A DNA stretch of 64,000 nt from assembly GCA_964035545.1 (NCBI GenBank), contig OZ037770.1:8936973-9000972 (forward strand), in the 5' to 3' direction. Shown piece after piece: positions 34,596-47,931 of the stretch (within the stretch, counting starts at the first letter, position 1; every line of letters starts with the position of its first letter). A program made the position numbers and the translations under genes. Source of the DNA: Bugula neritina. Taxonomy: Eukaryota; Bryozoa; Gymnolaemata; Cheilostomatida; Bugulidae. The notes under the pieces are model-generated. The model was not told the DNA's origin, did not search any database, and was given only the letters and a program-made list of their open reading frames with translations.

Positions 34596-37500
34596 TTACA
34601 ATTCAATCACCTTGTTTTGCTTCAGTTCTTCAAAAGAACCTTGTTTAATGGGCAGTGTCGTAATCTTGCTGTCGTATATAGGGGTCAAGGTTATTGTACT
34701 TATATCTGTAAAATAAATCAAAATTATTACTCAATATAACTTAATACTTCAGCTCTTACTTCCTTTGAATAAATAGTTTAACCAAAGAAACGTTCATCTC
34801 CATGAAAAATAAAAATGGCGAGATGTAGACTAAAGCACTCATATACATTCTTAGCAGTACATTGTTTATTTCAGATGGTACCAGAACATTGCCATTTGTT
34901 TTAGAATAATCTACAATATAACATTCAGCAGAACGAGTTCATGATCCCATTATACCTGGTTTTAACTTTCAACATAAATTAGACAGTTGAAAATATATAA
35001 AACTGCGAACATACTTGAGTGTTGATGTCCATCAGTAAGGTTGTGAGGACTCCACTGGTTTCTACTTCCACCAACCCGAGATTTTATCTTTGGTAAAGAG
35101 AAAATTATTGCCGCTCCAGTTATTGGAAGGACACCAGCAAAATAGAATGCGTAGTCATAGTTAGAAGTTTGGTCAAATATCCAGCCTATGAATGAGAATG
35201 AGATTTGTGAAGTACATTAGACAAATCAAACTAGTAGAGAGTTAAATTAGCTGACAGTGAAGGACATAGTGACTACCATAGCAAAGGTGAAAAAATTTTG
35301 ACATTGCCAGTGTATATTCCTACTTTATTATGATCTTTCTATAACAGCAAGTTAGCGTTCAATTTGATTGACTGATTAGAACAGCTCAACTGAAATATAT
35401 TCAACCCGTACACTTCCTTTGCAACACAACTACATATGCTTATATATTTGACATAAAAAACACGACAGATATTTAGTTAGTGCGGTGACCTGACTGGTTT
35501 TTAAAGCACCAAAATAATAAAATCTAACAAATCTCATCAAAGCAATACTTTGTTACCATAAATTATAGAGATTTGATCACTTGTTCACCATTTTAGCTTT
35601 AAAATAAGTATATCAGCAATTGATTTTTAAGTGTGAGAAAATCTAGAAAATTCCGAAATCAAAAAAAAATTGTTTTTTTTACCAAAATCATATTTCCCAA
35701 AACATAGTATGTATACTCAGACTATGTGGCTAACACTGCTTTTCTCTTAGTTAACCGATTTTGACAAATTGAGCAACATTACCAAATTTTCCAAATTTTT
35801 TCCTTTAGAACACAAACTATTCTCAATTTCTCCATTAATTATTACGCTAACCTCTATTCAACATGTAACAAAGAAAATTGTAGTTCATTAAGTTATTTCC
35901 TAATCAATGTTAAAGAAGCTCACTGAGGTACAAGCTAAATTAAAAAGTTCATCTTTTAATTTTTGCACAAAAGATTAAAAAAAGCTGCATGTATACTAAA
36001 ATAAAACCTTGATTCCTTTGGTTTAAGTATTGTCTGAATTTTAATCTTTTCCCATGTATACCTTGAAAATCAATTACTGATATACTGATATACTGATAAG
36101 TCATATAGATCATAATAAATATAGACTAAGATCTTACCGCCTATCATAGGCCCTGTCATGATGGGTAGTGAAATCACAGCCAATAAAAATCCCACAGCTT
36201 GAGATGCATTTTGTGGTCCAACAAGATCAAAGGCTATTGGTGCTTGTAAGCATACCAGACACCCATCAGTGATGCCAAGGATTATACACACACCAATGAG
36301 GCCTAAAGTGTTCAACAAATAAGCTAGAAATGTTATATATTATTTAGTGCTTAGTGCCTCAGTTATAGGTTTACTATTGGTGCTGATATGGGACACATTT
36401 TCTTTTGATAAAATAAAGTAACAAAGTGAAGTTAATTATGAAGCATTCTCAACTGCTCATAGCTTTAACCTTCTGCAGCAAACTCAATAGCCTATATGTG
36501 CATATTATGTGTTGTTTATTTATATATTTTATTATACGTTGTTTATTGTAAACATTTCAGAATTGCAATTGCAACATACAGACAGCTCACCTTCAAATAC
36601 AGGTATGAGTGGAATAGTTATCGTAGCAGCACCAAAGAGCACTATAGCCACCTGCTGTAAGTGTACTCTGTTGACACATGCCATGTCACCTAGCTTGCCA
36701 CTCACCAACCTGCCCACACCTGACACACCACCTATTGTCATTATCAGTATCTCTCCATTCTTCTCAGGAAATCTTTGACGAACATAGTTATTCTAAAATC
36801 AAAAGCGCTTACAGGCTAATTATACAATAGGTGACAGAATAATGAAATGCCACTAGACTACTACTATGTTTATGATATATTATATACTTATAGTATAGTA
36901 TTATGCCTGCAGTAGTCAGGACAAGATATCAAAACAAAAGCGCTTACAAACTAATCACATAACAGGTGATAAAGTTTCTTCCAATGAATAAAAGCAGGCA
37001 TCATGTCACTATTATAATAATATCTTAGTTTTGTAGTATTTGTGTTATTCAGCTGAAGACAAAGTCTCAAACAAAAACAGACTGTGTGATCAGCTGAAAA
37101 TTTTCATCTTCTGAAAAACATTAAAAATTTAACTGTTGTTTCTACTGTATGTTACCTAAACTAAAATATATAGTTTATCATAATCATAATCCTAGTGTTT
37201 TCCCATTAATTAGTTCATTTTTTATGGAATACTCACAATATGTACAAGTGGTATAAAATATCCGAAGAAAGCGAATGTTAGCCCAGCAAGCCATATTACA
37301 TAGCCTCTGTTCTTCCATATATCAACATTGAGATAACGCTTCAGCAGCTCCCGACATTTAGTTGCTTTTTTTCTAGTTTTATCATTAACAGGCTTTGTGA
37401 ACTCTGTTGATGAAAAAGCAGTTTGTGAACTAAAAAAATTAAAACATTCAAAATTTATCTAAAAATATTTTGAGGGAAAAATTTATGCCCAGAAGGTTGT

Positions 37501-37944
37501 CACAATTTAAAACTATAAGAAAGTTTATTATTGCATTCCGGTAGTTTGTCTATTTAGGAGTTTTGTTGAATTTCTTTATAATAACATTAAGAAAGACTCA
37601 GTCATAGAAAGCTGTGCAAGACCGTTGGAGAGGAAAATAAATACATCTCTGTAGAAAGCTATTGCAGCAAGATATAATTTTGTTCTTAAGCTGAATTTTC
37701 CATAAGCTTGCAAGAAAATAATAGTGTAAATTGGTTGTGAGTAGTTGGAACACTGGTTAGGAAAGATGTGGTACACTGCTTGAACTGTAGAGGTTGCAGA
37801 GTCTTGGGTCATTCATGAGTTAAAGCAGAATAGCAAAAAGTAGGAGCCAAATTATATCATAATATTATAAAAGAATTATGGTATTTAATGTATTATTTGG
37901 TACGACAAGCTAAAAAACTTTTGTGGTACTTCAGTTACCCAATA

Positions 37945-38010
37945 GTCCCTACGATGTAATGGTTAGCACACCAGCCTGCTAGCTGATTAAATCCCAGTGG
38001 GGCCCCAGGA
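37945..38010 (+). mobile_element. tRNA-derived SINE, family 2
   Basis: A tRNA-like head: tacgatgtaatggttagcac, then ccagcctgctagctg and aatcccagtgggg, as in 23036-23140. It lies in an intron of SLC16 copy A. A remnant of the same kind may lie at 58340-58375. Confidence 0.55.
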
Positions 38011-40477
38011 GAAGTTTACAGCTTTATTTTTTCTTTTTGATAATTGATTTCGGGATACAAAAATGAAAGTGAGAGAGACAAGTGCTACATGTTGGAAAGT
38101 AGAGCTAGAGTACTATTAATAGTAATTGAGACCTCCAGTATTGCAAACCACCGAGTGGCTGGCTGACATCACTTTTTTATGCAATAAAGTAGTATTTTAA
38201 AGTTAGCTCACATGCTTTCAACATAACTCTACATCTTGGTATGCATAGACAGTCAGTGATAAATTATGCATGCAATAACAAAGGGTTCTGTAATGTAATT
38301 TAACAACAACATGTCGTTGATAAAGCCCTTGTTTTGTTATATAGTTGCTATAATTTACTTTCTATCATCATCTGTTTTTTTCGATTGGCCTATTCACATT
38401 TGCCTTTTAAAATTATTCTGACTATTTCATTTCATACCTCTTGATAGCTTCTTCTATTTTGGAGTTATCATCTCGTCTAATAAGAGGTTTGAATACAAGT
38501 CCACAGAGGATCGTTGTAGCTACCAGCCCACTTTCTATCTGCAGAGTGAAGGCTAGCCCTTTGTTTTCCAGCAAAGACTTCATCAGGAATGGCAAAACTA
38601 CAACAATATAATTTTTAAGTTTTACTTTGTATATCGTAACATAGAGTAGACAATTCCCTTGTCTGTATAATAAGTGCTAGTAGTCTAGCATGTATTTTAC
38701 TAAAAATGGTAAGACTGCAAAATAGCATAAATCTACAGCCAGGTTTTTGAGACTTCTGCAAACATAACCAAATACTCAAACATTGAATTTGCTAGCAGAA
38801 TTTTTTTCAATTGTCCTAATTAACTCTTTGCGAAGCCAATGTGCGTGTGAGTGTTGTTCAAACTGTGTGTGAGTTGCTGACAATTCGAGATAAAGCAGTC
38901 ATTCCTAGATTTTATCTAATATTATTTGTGCTTTCAAAGTAAATATAAGCGCAACTCAAAAATGATAAGAGACATTTCAGAGATAAAGCAAGTCCATTAT
39001 GTGAATATATTATTTGGAATTTTATAACAATATGGTATTTTGCAAATGAATCAGATTGAGGCCAACTAGTTTACCGTGCAGTTTTACTAGTCAGAGTGTT
39101 GCATAGTGCTTATTGCAGATTTTCAATGTAATTGTTGCATATGATTATTCTCTATTATAGCATATTTTAAAAGCTCCAAATTAGGCAGTGACTTTATATA
39201 TGACATTGAATCTCTAACTGGAAAGATTGATATTTGACATAATTTGCTTCAAAATAAAAATCTTCTCCATAAATTGAATGATAGATAGATTATATGTATA
39301 TTATTAACTAATTTAACTCAATAATTATCTTATTAATATTCTATAAGCTGGTGCTTCCTCTTGTAATCATAGAAAATTAATGACACAATTGTAGTAATCA
39401 ATTAGAACACTTGTCACGTCACGCTAGATTGCATCTCCCTTTTCAGCATTCTATTGTATTAACATCAACAGTATATTATTTTTTTACCTATAGTATCGAC
39501 TAACCTGTGCAATTAGCCTAAACATATAAGTTGTGACATTACCTATTGTAAATATAGCACTTCCTGTAGTAACTATTCCATTTACCAAAGACATTCTTTT
39601 CTTGAAGTAATGTCCTAATATAACAAGACTTCCTGAATATATGAATTAAGATCCAGTTCCAAACATCACACCATACGTCAGATACAGCACACTCAGACTC
39701 TGAAAGTAGCAAAGATCATGCATTTATTGAAATATTTACCGTGTATATAGAAATTGTTAACTTTATATATCCTGTTTAATGTTTAGATTATTGTTATCTT
39801 TTTGCTGCCTAATATATTTATAAATATTCACCTCAGATAAAACCCTTATTTCAATAAAATTACAAAATTTTCAGTTGCATAAATTGTAACTTAATTTTTA
39901 AACAAATTTCAGAGATTTGAGTTTAAAATGTATATGGATTCTAAATATTTGAGTTGAAGATTTAGCGTTTAAGTATTTTTAATCATTTTAGATATATAAT
40001 AATATGTTTTTTTATATTTATGATGTTTCAGCGAAATTTATAATACGTTTGGTTCATACTTTAACAAAAGATGAAGAGAGTAGACCAGTAAAAGACAGGA
40101 GAGCTCCAGCTACTGCTACTTTTCTGATTCCCAGTTGATCAGCTGCTATTGATGATATCATAGAAGTGAAAAATGTCATGAAGACGGTGATGGAAGCAAT
40201 CAGTGCTGTAACATAGTTTAAATATATAAATTGATTATAGTTTAATGAATTTGTGGAAAGAAATGTATATTACTAAAATCAAAAAGCTTTTCTTTTGGCT
40301 TGAGTCAACATATTTTATTTTAAATCTTTTCAATGCTGTTTTCTTCAACTGAAAGACTAACACAAATTAACTTTGCCAAAAAAAAATTTATGCTTTGTCA
40401 TTGAACACACTAACCGATCAAAAACAAATTTTTTTTTGTTTTAAAATTTTTTTAAAATTTTTTACTTGCTGCAGTGT

Positions 40478-40640
40478 GAAAAAATCACACAAGTATTTAG
40501 CCACTGCCTTTGAGAACACCTGATGGAAGGGTACGTTTTTAAAGTGTACTAAGGACTTAGTCACATGTGACACAGGAGCAATTATAACTGCATGAACTTC
40601 CTAACATCACCAATAGCCTGTACAGGGCCAGCACTGATCC
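40478..40640 (-). mobile_element. tRNA-derived SINE, family 1
   Basis: Carries the family blocks cacacaagtatttagccact, ctaaggactta, acaggagcaattataactg and cttcctaacatcaccaatag. In an intron of SLC16 copy A. Confidence 0.65.
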
Positions 40641-42369
40641 TCCATATTTGTATACACAGTAGTGAAACTACATATTCATAACAAAAATATATATTGCAAG
40701 CAAATGAGTTCTCATCCTTTTATGGTACTGGTAAGCATAAAAAGCTAAAATTGGAGCCTGCATTAATTTTACAGCAATATTGAAAATGAAAAACATGAAC
40801 AACAAAGCAATTAGTATTGTAATATGAGTTGTGTTTGCTTCATAATAAATTTATACATCTTTTAAATTCATCTCAAGCACTTTCAAGGAATAATTAAATA
40901 AGTTGAAAATAGCTAAAATAAAATTGAATATTAAACTTAAAAAATTTCAATCTACAGAATTGATATAAAGTTGTCTTTCCATAATATAAACGTATGTGCA
41001 TCTACAGGATTATTACATGAAAGAGTTGTCTTCTCTTACTATATTCACAACTATGGAATAACAAACAGCACACTTACAGACTTTAGTTGTCACATTCTCT
41101 TCAGTGTCAGCTAGCTCACTCAGATGTGGCAGCAGAATTCCAAATGTATTCAGCATTCCAAATACAACTCCATTTACCCAGAAAGAGGCTAAACACACTA
41201 GCCAACCTCGACCACCATCAGGGGGGACAAACTCCTCAGTTTTATTTGCATCATGCTGCTGTTTTTCTTTCCATGTGTTTATTTTTTCTGCAAAACATAG
41301 AAGGTGTTACTTTAAAGTAACTGTAACTATAGAAAAATGTTGTTTATACTTCTTTAGCAAAACAACAATTGCATGTAAGTGAAACTAACTTTTAACATAA
41401 TATATGACAAGTCTGTGCTATCTGAAATAAATTTTGTGACCTATCAAATGTATCCATACATTTATGTGCATTTGAAATACTATAAATTAGGTATTGCCTG
41501 CTTTACTGCATAAACTTTAAGGTCTACTAAAACTGTATTAGTAAATTTGATTATATTTTGCTATACAAAGAAAACTTTATATGCTGATTATCAGTAGGAA
41601 AAAACTTTTTAACAATACATATTTTTTTTACTATATTGCAATATTGTTTTTATTTAAAAACTAAATAAAAGTCTTGCTTCGATTGCATACGAAGAACTTG
41701 TAAATTGCTAGTAGCTTACGTTTACAGTGTTGAAAATCTGGGCTGGCTTTATCAATTGCGTATATTTGAGTTGCATATCTTTTGTTGTCATTTTGAAAAT
41801 TCCAAACACTAATACACTGTTTAAAAGTTTTTGTGGCAGCAAGATTTAATTTTAAATAAAGTGGCTTAAAAAGTGTGGCTCCAGACTTCTTTATCATAAT
41901 ATTATTGTAATTATTTAGTGATATTTGGTGTTCATGTTAAACCGGGGATTGGTCTATGTTCTAAGCTGTATTGCAAAAACAGGTTTTTTATAGCCAAAAT
42001 AAAATATAGTGTTGACTGATGGCTGTCAACGCAAATAGGCTGCAAAAAGTTTAGATGGTTAAATAAAAAAAGTTTCATATCTTTCAATTGCTATTATGAA
42101 TGGCAGTAACTCTATAGTGGTTATACTGGAACTGCCCGGTACAGCGTACCAGTTGTAAAATTTCTGCTAGCTTAGGTGGTACGCAGGTATCCGGTTTTAC
42201 CATGACAGATTACTATAAAATAAAAAACTCAATTGTTTAACCCAAACACCAACCTAAAATTACTAAGCTTGAACCAAGTTAGAATTTACATTTGCACTAT
42301 GAAGCCAATTTCATGTGAGTGACAATGAACAATTTAAAGAGTAAAACTCATGATTGATGGCCACAGCTA

Positions 42370-42445
42370 CTATAGAAATTAATAGGTTGAGCTTAGAAGC
42401 TTAGAAATTAATAGGTTGAGTTTGAAGGCTTAGAAATTAATAGGG
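42370..42445. repeat. AGAAATTAATAGG tandem repeat, three units
   Basis: gaaattaataggttgagctt and its variants occur three times about 28-30 bp apart, in intron 1 of SLC16 copy A. Confidence 0.7.
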
Positions 42446-44499
42446 GCAGGTTCAGGTGCAGGGCTAAGTGAAAACCTAAATTTTTTGTAAACTATGTTGT
42501 TTTAAAATCATTTTAATTGACAAATAATTAAATAGAAATCTTATTACAGTGTTTGTTTTAATATTTAGTAACAGAAATTTTGTGTTACAACTGAATTCTA
42601 AGATTTAAACTATATTTTTGTTTAATAAAATTTGAGTCAATTATTCTAATAACATCATTAGCTAACTGCATGTGCATAAAACAAAAAAATTCAGGTTTAG
42701 CTTTACCAGCCTGCGTTCAGGCAATAGTATTTTGCTGTTAATTCATTGCTGAACTTTTTTTATTAGGCTCTTTTCTTTGGAATACAGAATTTACATAAAA
42801 GTTGAAATGGTCAGTTTGATTATTTTATGCTTCAATGGAATGCTAAGAGATAAAACTGTAAAACTGTATACTGTAATTGGCCCATTACGTAGTAGTGTGT
42901 ATGTGCGTAATGTTATATAAAGCCAGCTGTAATTAATGAAAGAATCTGGATAGAATAGTTTTTATTTCATCTTCAAAACAAAATAAGTGTTTACACAAAG
43001 AATGTCATTCTATTATTATCTGCATGAAGCTTTCAAGATGATGGAGTTTACACACATCAGTAGATATTACTTTCAACGCTATTATGTATTTAACCTGTCA
43101 GCAAGCATTTCTTTGCAATTTAATGGTGTTGGCTTAAGTCAGCTTAAGCGTATACAACAGATGTCATGTGTAAATTTTTGCATTGCTTATAGGCTTATCA
43201 TTTTTGGTTTGATGTTTAACTCACAGCTGCTTTATTTTACAGAAAGGCAACTTCTCATTCTATGAAGAACGTTGCATTAAATAAGTGTAACTTTTCCCTT
43301 ACTCCTTCAATGTGCAGCTAATTCAACCTAAAGAATATTCCTACAGTAATTAGCCCTAAACATGTATAAGTTATAATGAGCTACTTATACTATAGTAAGT
43401 GAATGTTAATTGCTACATGCAGGGTATAAGTAACATTTTTATTTTGCGTTAACAATATTAGACATTTATCAGGCTGGTATTTTTAGAAAAGCTAACTATA
43501 GTGCTATATCTAATAATATCAGAAATATATCTTCAAAAGCATTTATGGTTTGCTATATTGTGTAAATTTAAATAAAACTAGGATTGTACTACATAACATG
43601 GACCAAATAGATGTCGAACTAAAAATAAATATGGAAGTTTCTTCATAAATTTACCTGTCAGAGAATCCTTCATTACAGAGGTGCAAAGGTTACTTTCAAG
43701 GTCATTATACAGTTGACCGGGTTCAGTACTGCTCAAAGTTTTCTTGTTTCCTGATTTGTTGTTTTCCATCTTGTCTATCTACAAGATATGATCTTTTAGT
43801 TGGGAATTTACATGTTTATTTGTTTATATTTTTATTTGCTTTTTAATTTTCTAGTTTTTTTAAATGAAAACATTTTTTTAAACTTAATGATTAGCCAAAT
43901 ATCAAATATTTTAGCTGGTTAAAAGACATTATTGTATTTTACTTTATGTATTAACAACAACAAAATTAGTTCAGGTTTTGTAAAAATGTAAAATTAGAAG
44001 CAATTTCGCTGCTGCTTCCAAGTATGTGTAAGAAATGACCAATTTTTTAGTAAGCTATTGTGCTAACAATTTGGCTATCAGATAGAAAATATAGTGCAGC
44101 TTCTATCTTATTTAAAAAAATTGAAAGTTGCAATATTTGTATAGATTATAATTTATAATTTATAAAACTATGTGAAATAAAATGATTTAAAAAACTAAAT
44201 AACAATAACGAGCAGTGGAAAAAACTCATTGCTGCAACTTAGGCAGAAAATATTGCAAAATTTGAACAATATATTATTCAATTAGTTGAAATTATTTTTA
44301 AAATTCCTTGCGATATACTCACTATAGCTGTATTGTGTTGTCACCCCGTCTTTTGTTAACATATGGCACCTAGCACAAGTGTGGATGTGCATTATATAAC
44401 AGCTCTGACGAATGATAAAGCCATTTATCACATTAGCTGTGTAAACAGGCTTCCAGGCATTTTAAGAAAGTGCTGAATGTAATCAGTTCAGGAAAACTA

Positions 44500-44765
44500 T
44501 CTTTACTTTGAGGTCAGTCAATGTGACTGTTTCATGAATAAGGTTTTGATTTGGTTTCAGTCCTACACGAATTTTTTTTTTTAACAATAATTTGGCAGCA
44601 ACATCATCAAGTCTGAGTCTAGAATAGGCATTCCCCTATTTTATTTTCTCTGTTATCTGAGAGCCATGGTAGCAGGCCATGTTCTACTCTGTTTACATGA
44701 CCTACCCATCTCAAGTTCTTTTTCATGAAAATGCTAACCTTACGCAGCAAATTAGCATGTCATGG
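44500..44765 (-). mobile_element. Decayed non-LTR RT C-terminus relic
   Basis: Parallels 19621-19925 and 62400-62700: caagtctgagtctaga, a purine-poor GRPR-region equivalent, and catgacctacccatctcaag (LRW-GHV motif region on the minus strand). It sits just above the 5' region of copy A, and a matching relic sits above copy B. Confidence 0.55.
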
Positions 44766-45254
44766 AATTTCGTCATAATGACATCCTCATAAAAACTGCA
44801 CGTTTAAGAAACATATATAATTATCAATTTGTTATTTCAGCATTAAAAAGCACAAAATACAATAATTATCTGTTCATGAAAGTAATTTGTTTTCTTTTTA
44901 ATCACAAATATATTTTAGTTTTTTTGCCAGGACAGTGATTTTGCTGCAAATATTGTAAAATTATTATAATATTTACATACAATTTATTATCTTAGCTAAA
45001 GATTTTTTGATGTGAGTTTTGCTTTTATAGAAGGACAAATATCATTTGGGATAGTTACATCTTTTTATAGCACCCGCCGATAAAATCTATAAAATATAAA
45101 TATTTAAACTAATACTAACACATTTTAATAGATGTCTTGCAATCTAGCTTAAATTGACTATAATATAAAATAGATATGTTATTACTGTGCTGTTAATTGC
45201 AGTATTTGTAGAACAAAATTTATCCTCATTTAAATGCTAACAATATAAAGGAAA

Positions 45255-45600
45255 GCAGTTGTCTTGGAGGCCAGTCATTAATTTGTCACTTTGTTTTACA
45301 TGACCTACCCATCTCAAGTTCTTTGTCATAAAAATGTTAACCTTAAGCAGCAAATTAGCATGTCATGGAATTCTGTCATAGTGACATGCCATTTTGAAGT
45401 ATTTATATGTTTCACCATAAAAGCGCTTAACTTCTCACCTATTTTCTGTATATTGACCATGTTTCAGTTCCACAGAGCAGACTTGAGAGCACCACGCTCT
45501 ATAGAATTTACATGTAACTCTTATGGAGACATGTCTATTGTTCCACAAGCAGTCTCTGCCAGAGATTTCTGTAGGCCTCACTTGTTCTGCCTATAGTCCG
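45255..45600 (-). mobile_element. Decayed non-LTR RT relic, more 5' part
   Basis: Repeats the block catgacctacccatctcaag, then extends into more upstream reverse transcriptase sequence on the minus strand (words like DRIP, NLRWVGHVK, with stops). Related to 44500 and 62400. Confidence 0.5.
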
Positions 45601-45788
45601 TTTTGTAGCTTCTTATCTATTTTTGCAGTGCAGGAACTGTGCTTTCTAGTCAAAAGAAGTCTAAAACAGAGTTGGTTTATCATGATAATTTCAGGCTTAG
45701 GTGAATGGTGAATGAATTTGATTGGCTCGTACATGCATTCTGCTTTTAATGTTGATTTTCAATCTTACACTTTTGACAAAAAAAATTT

Positions 45789-46165
45789 CTATGGCACCTT
45801 CATGTCTACAAGGCCATGTGCCACTAAAGCGCTTTCATTTGCAAACAACATTTCTCTAACTAGGTGTTTAGTAGCATGAGTCATAGATTTGAACTGAGTA
45901 ATGCCAACGACATCAGCCTCATATCTAGTTTGAATATACATCCTTTCATGGACATCCTTGAATGTAACTTCCAACAGCTAGCAGTCCCGTATAATGAAGG
46001 TATTGTGGGCACAGGAACAGGCTTCTGCTTGACACCATCAGTTGCCGCAAACTCATTTGAGACAATTGAAAGCTTCTTGATCTATTCTTGGTCAAAATAC
46101 TCTGGAAACTTTTTCAGGGTGTTATCCTTTGCGATCAGTACTATTTCACTATCGTGATCAAACAA
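45789..46165 (-). pseudogene. Decayed unassigned reading frame
   Basis: The minus strand has coding-like character in two frames: a stretch with VPVPTIPSLYG preceded by a stop, then after a frameshift an open run from about 45977 (EVTFKDVHERMYIQTRYEAD, then HATKHLVREMLFA) ending at a stop at 45791-45789. I do not recognise the family. It may belong to the neighbouring transposon relics. Confidence 0.3.
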
Positions 46166-46267
46166 TTGGGCAATATACTCTTTTTTGTGATTTATAAATT
46201 TCTTTCATAAGGCCATCGTTTGAGCAATATATAACAATTTTAGGTAACAATTGAAAACTCACGAAAA

Positions 46268-46385
46268 TTAAAAGTCACCATTCCTGTGTGAAACCTCTGA
46301 TGTAAAGGGTCTTTTGTTAAATGGAGTTAAGGACTCCTTAAGATGAGGCACATGAGCAATTATGACTGGATGCTCTCCCTAAAAT
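46268..46385 (-). mobile_element. tRNA-derived SINE, family 1, partial
   Basis: Carries gtcaccattcctgtgtgaaa, gttaaggactcctta and gagcaattatgactggatgc, but lacks the head. Confidence 0.6.
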
Positions 46386-47254
46386 ATCCGCAGACCTTTG
46401 TCACGTCCTACTTCTTGCTGGTCACACTACAGTTGATACCACAAATGCTGAACGCCAACTGTATCTAGCCCCGCAGTAAACTTTTAACTAATAGGAATGC
46501 CATAACTCAGTTTCTGCATTATCCACATTAACCAACAACCAAACTTAGCACAATTTATTGAGATTTACTAGCATAATTTAATAAGATTTACTAGTTATTT
46601 TTATTCTAATTTACTAGCTTCAGTTATTCAAGATTACTAGCTTTATTCAATGAGATTACTTAGCTTTTTTAAGCTCATTCACTAACCTAAAGAACTAAAT
46701 ACGCTAATAAAATTTAACCAATTTAGAAAAACTAAATATGCAGATAAAAAATTCAGCAATATTTATCTAATAAATAATTATTTTCATAATTTGTCAAGAT
46801 TTGCATACATAACTTCATTATAATTATTTTAAAAGTAAAATAATATAGTTTGCAAGAAACCAACTCAATTAATGATGCTTGCTAGTAGCACGTAAAATAA
46901 GTAAAAACATTTAACCAATCGGGGCTTACCTGCCGGTCAGTGATTGGCTGATCGCTGAAGTTGGGCGTTCTCAAACTAAAACATCGCAAAAGCTGTCAGT
47001 TGTGCTCAGAAATCAGACAGTTGTGACGTCATAGAGGTCAACGTTTAGCCTCGAAAAAGCGTTCACAGTCGAGTTTGGACTGTTGTGTGTCAGCCCCATT
47101 AGTGCTTTGTGCTTATGAAGCAAACGCTCACACTCCTAGACCACAGCTGCTCTTTAATTTTAGGTAACAATGACACAGATAAAAATGGTAAAGCAAAATT
47201 AGCACGGTGAAAATGGCGCAGATTGAAAATTAGGTACAAATGGCATAGGGGAAA

Positions 47255-47409
47255 CCTGGGTGATATGGGCCCAAACTGACAATGTTTGATTGAAAATTAG
47301 TATTTTAACATGTGGGTGCTATCTCTACTGACATACAAACACAATTTGAAGCTCCTATACAGATGCTTGACTGAGCTATGATTGAAAATTGGTGGACCAT
47401 ATCACCCGG
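47255..47409. mobile_element. 155-bp MITE with CC(T/G)GGTGATATGG ends
   Basis: The left end cctgggtgatatgggcccaa is matched by inverted ggaccatatcacccgg at the right end. tgattgaaaatt occurs near both ends. Non-coding. Confidence 0.6.
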
Positions 47410-47413
47410 AGAT

Positions 47414-47931
47414 GGGTGTGACTAAAATGGTTGGCCACCCGGTTGTCGCGGTATGTGACACCCATTTTAGTCACTCCTGGGTGTTTTGACTAAATTGGGT
47501 GTCGCGAATATTTTTAGTTTCATTTTCACATTTTGTAGACATTTTTGTTTGTTAATATTTCTCAAAACATTTTTAATAGTTTAAAGTATATGTTTCATAA
47601 GTTAGCATGTCTATGATCATAACGATAACAGTAAAATTAGGTGAAAATTAAATTTTTGATGAGAAAAGATAACTCTTGATAAGTTTGGTTTTTGTTAAAA
47701 TTAATTTGATTTAATCATTATTTGTTCATGTTTTTAGTTTAAACGATTGTGAAATGTTCATTATTCACTGAAGATTTATTTAACAATGATCTTAACAGTC
47801 ACAGCTGTCTAAAAATCTGAAAATAAAACGAAAATTGTTCGCGACACCCATTTTAGTCAAAACCCCCCCTTATGACTAAAATGAGTGTCACAGACCACGA
47901 CACCGAGTGGCCACCCATTTTAGTCACACCC
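47414..47931. mobile_element. 518-bp MITE with ~100-bp inverted ends
   Basis: Bases 47414-47515 and the reverse complement of 47838-47931 match over about 100 bp. Each end contains three copies, in alternating orientation, of GTGACTAAAATGGGTG or close variants, separated by words such as ggccacccgg and gtcgcg. The interior of about 320 bp is AT-rich and non-coding. It interrupts sequence shared between the SLC16 duplication units. Confidence 0.75.

Larger units (their letters stand above)
34596..43769 (-). pseudogene. SLC16 transporter copy A, in-frame stop
   Basis: Ten minus-strand exons: 43769-43655, 41287-41078, 40205-40060, 39699-39543, 38597-38438, 37429-37237, 36792-36591, 36323-36138, 35185-35015, 34705-34596. 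All are GT-AG and in phase, giving a nominal 549 codons. Seen: the SLC16 signature PPDGGRGWLV before TM1, FGMLNTFGILLPHL, TYGVMFGTGS, HYFKKRMSLVNGIVTTGSA, a long loop after TM6, VSGVGRLVSGKLGD and a GWIFDQT block in the last third. The family exports or imports monocarboxylates or related solutes with 12 TM helices; the substrate here is unknown. Lesion: TAA at 39648-39646, straight after MFGTGS, where copy B has a serine codon (TCA). Skipping that 157-nt exon would shift the frame, so a full transporter seems impossible unless this is an allele or an error. Confidence 0.8.

Noticed and set aside
37576-37812. 78-residue minus-strand frame in SLC16 copy A intron
   Set aside because: Slight resemblance to reverse transcriptase C-termini (FSLRTKLYLAA) but too short and weak to call.
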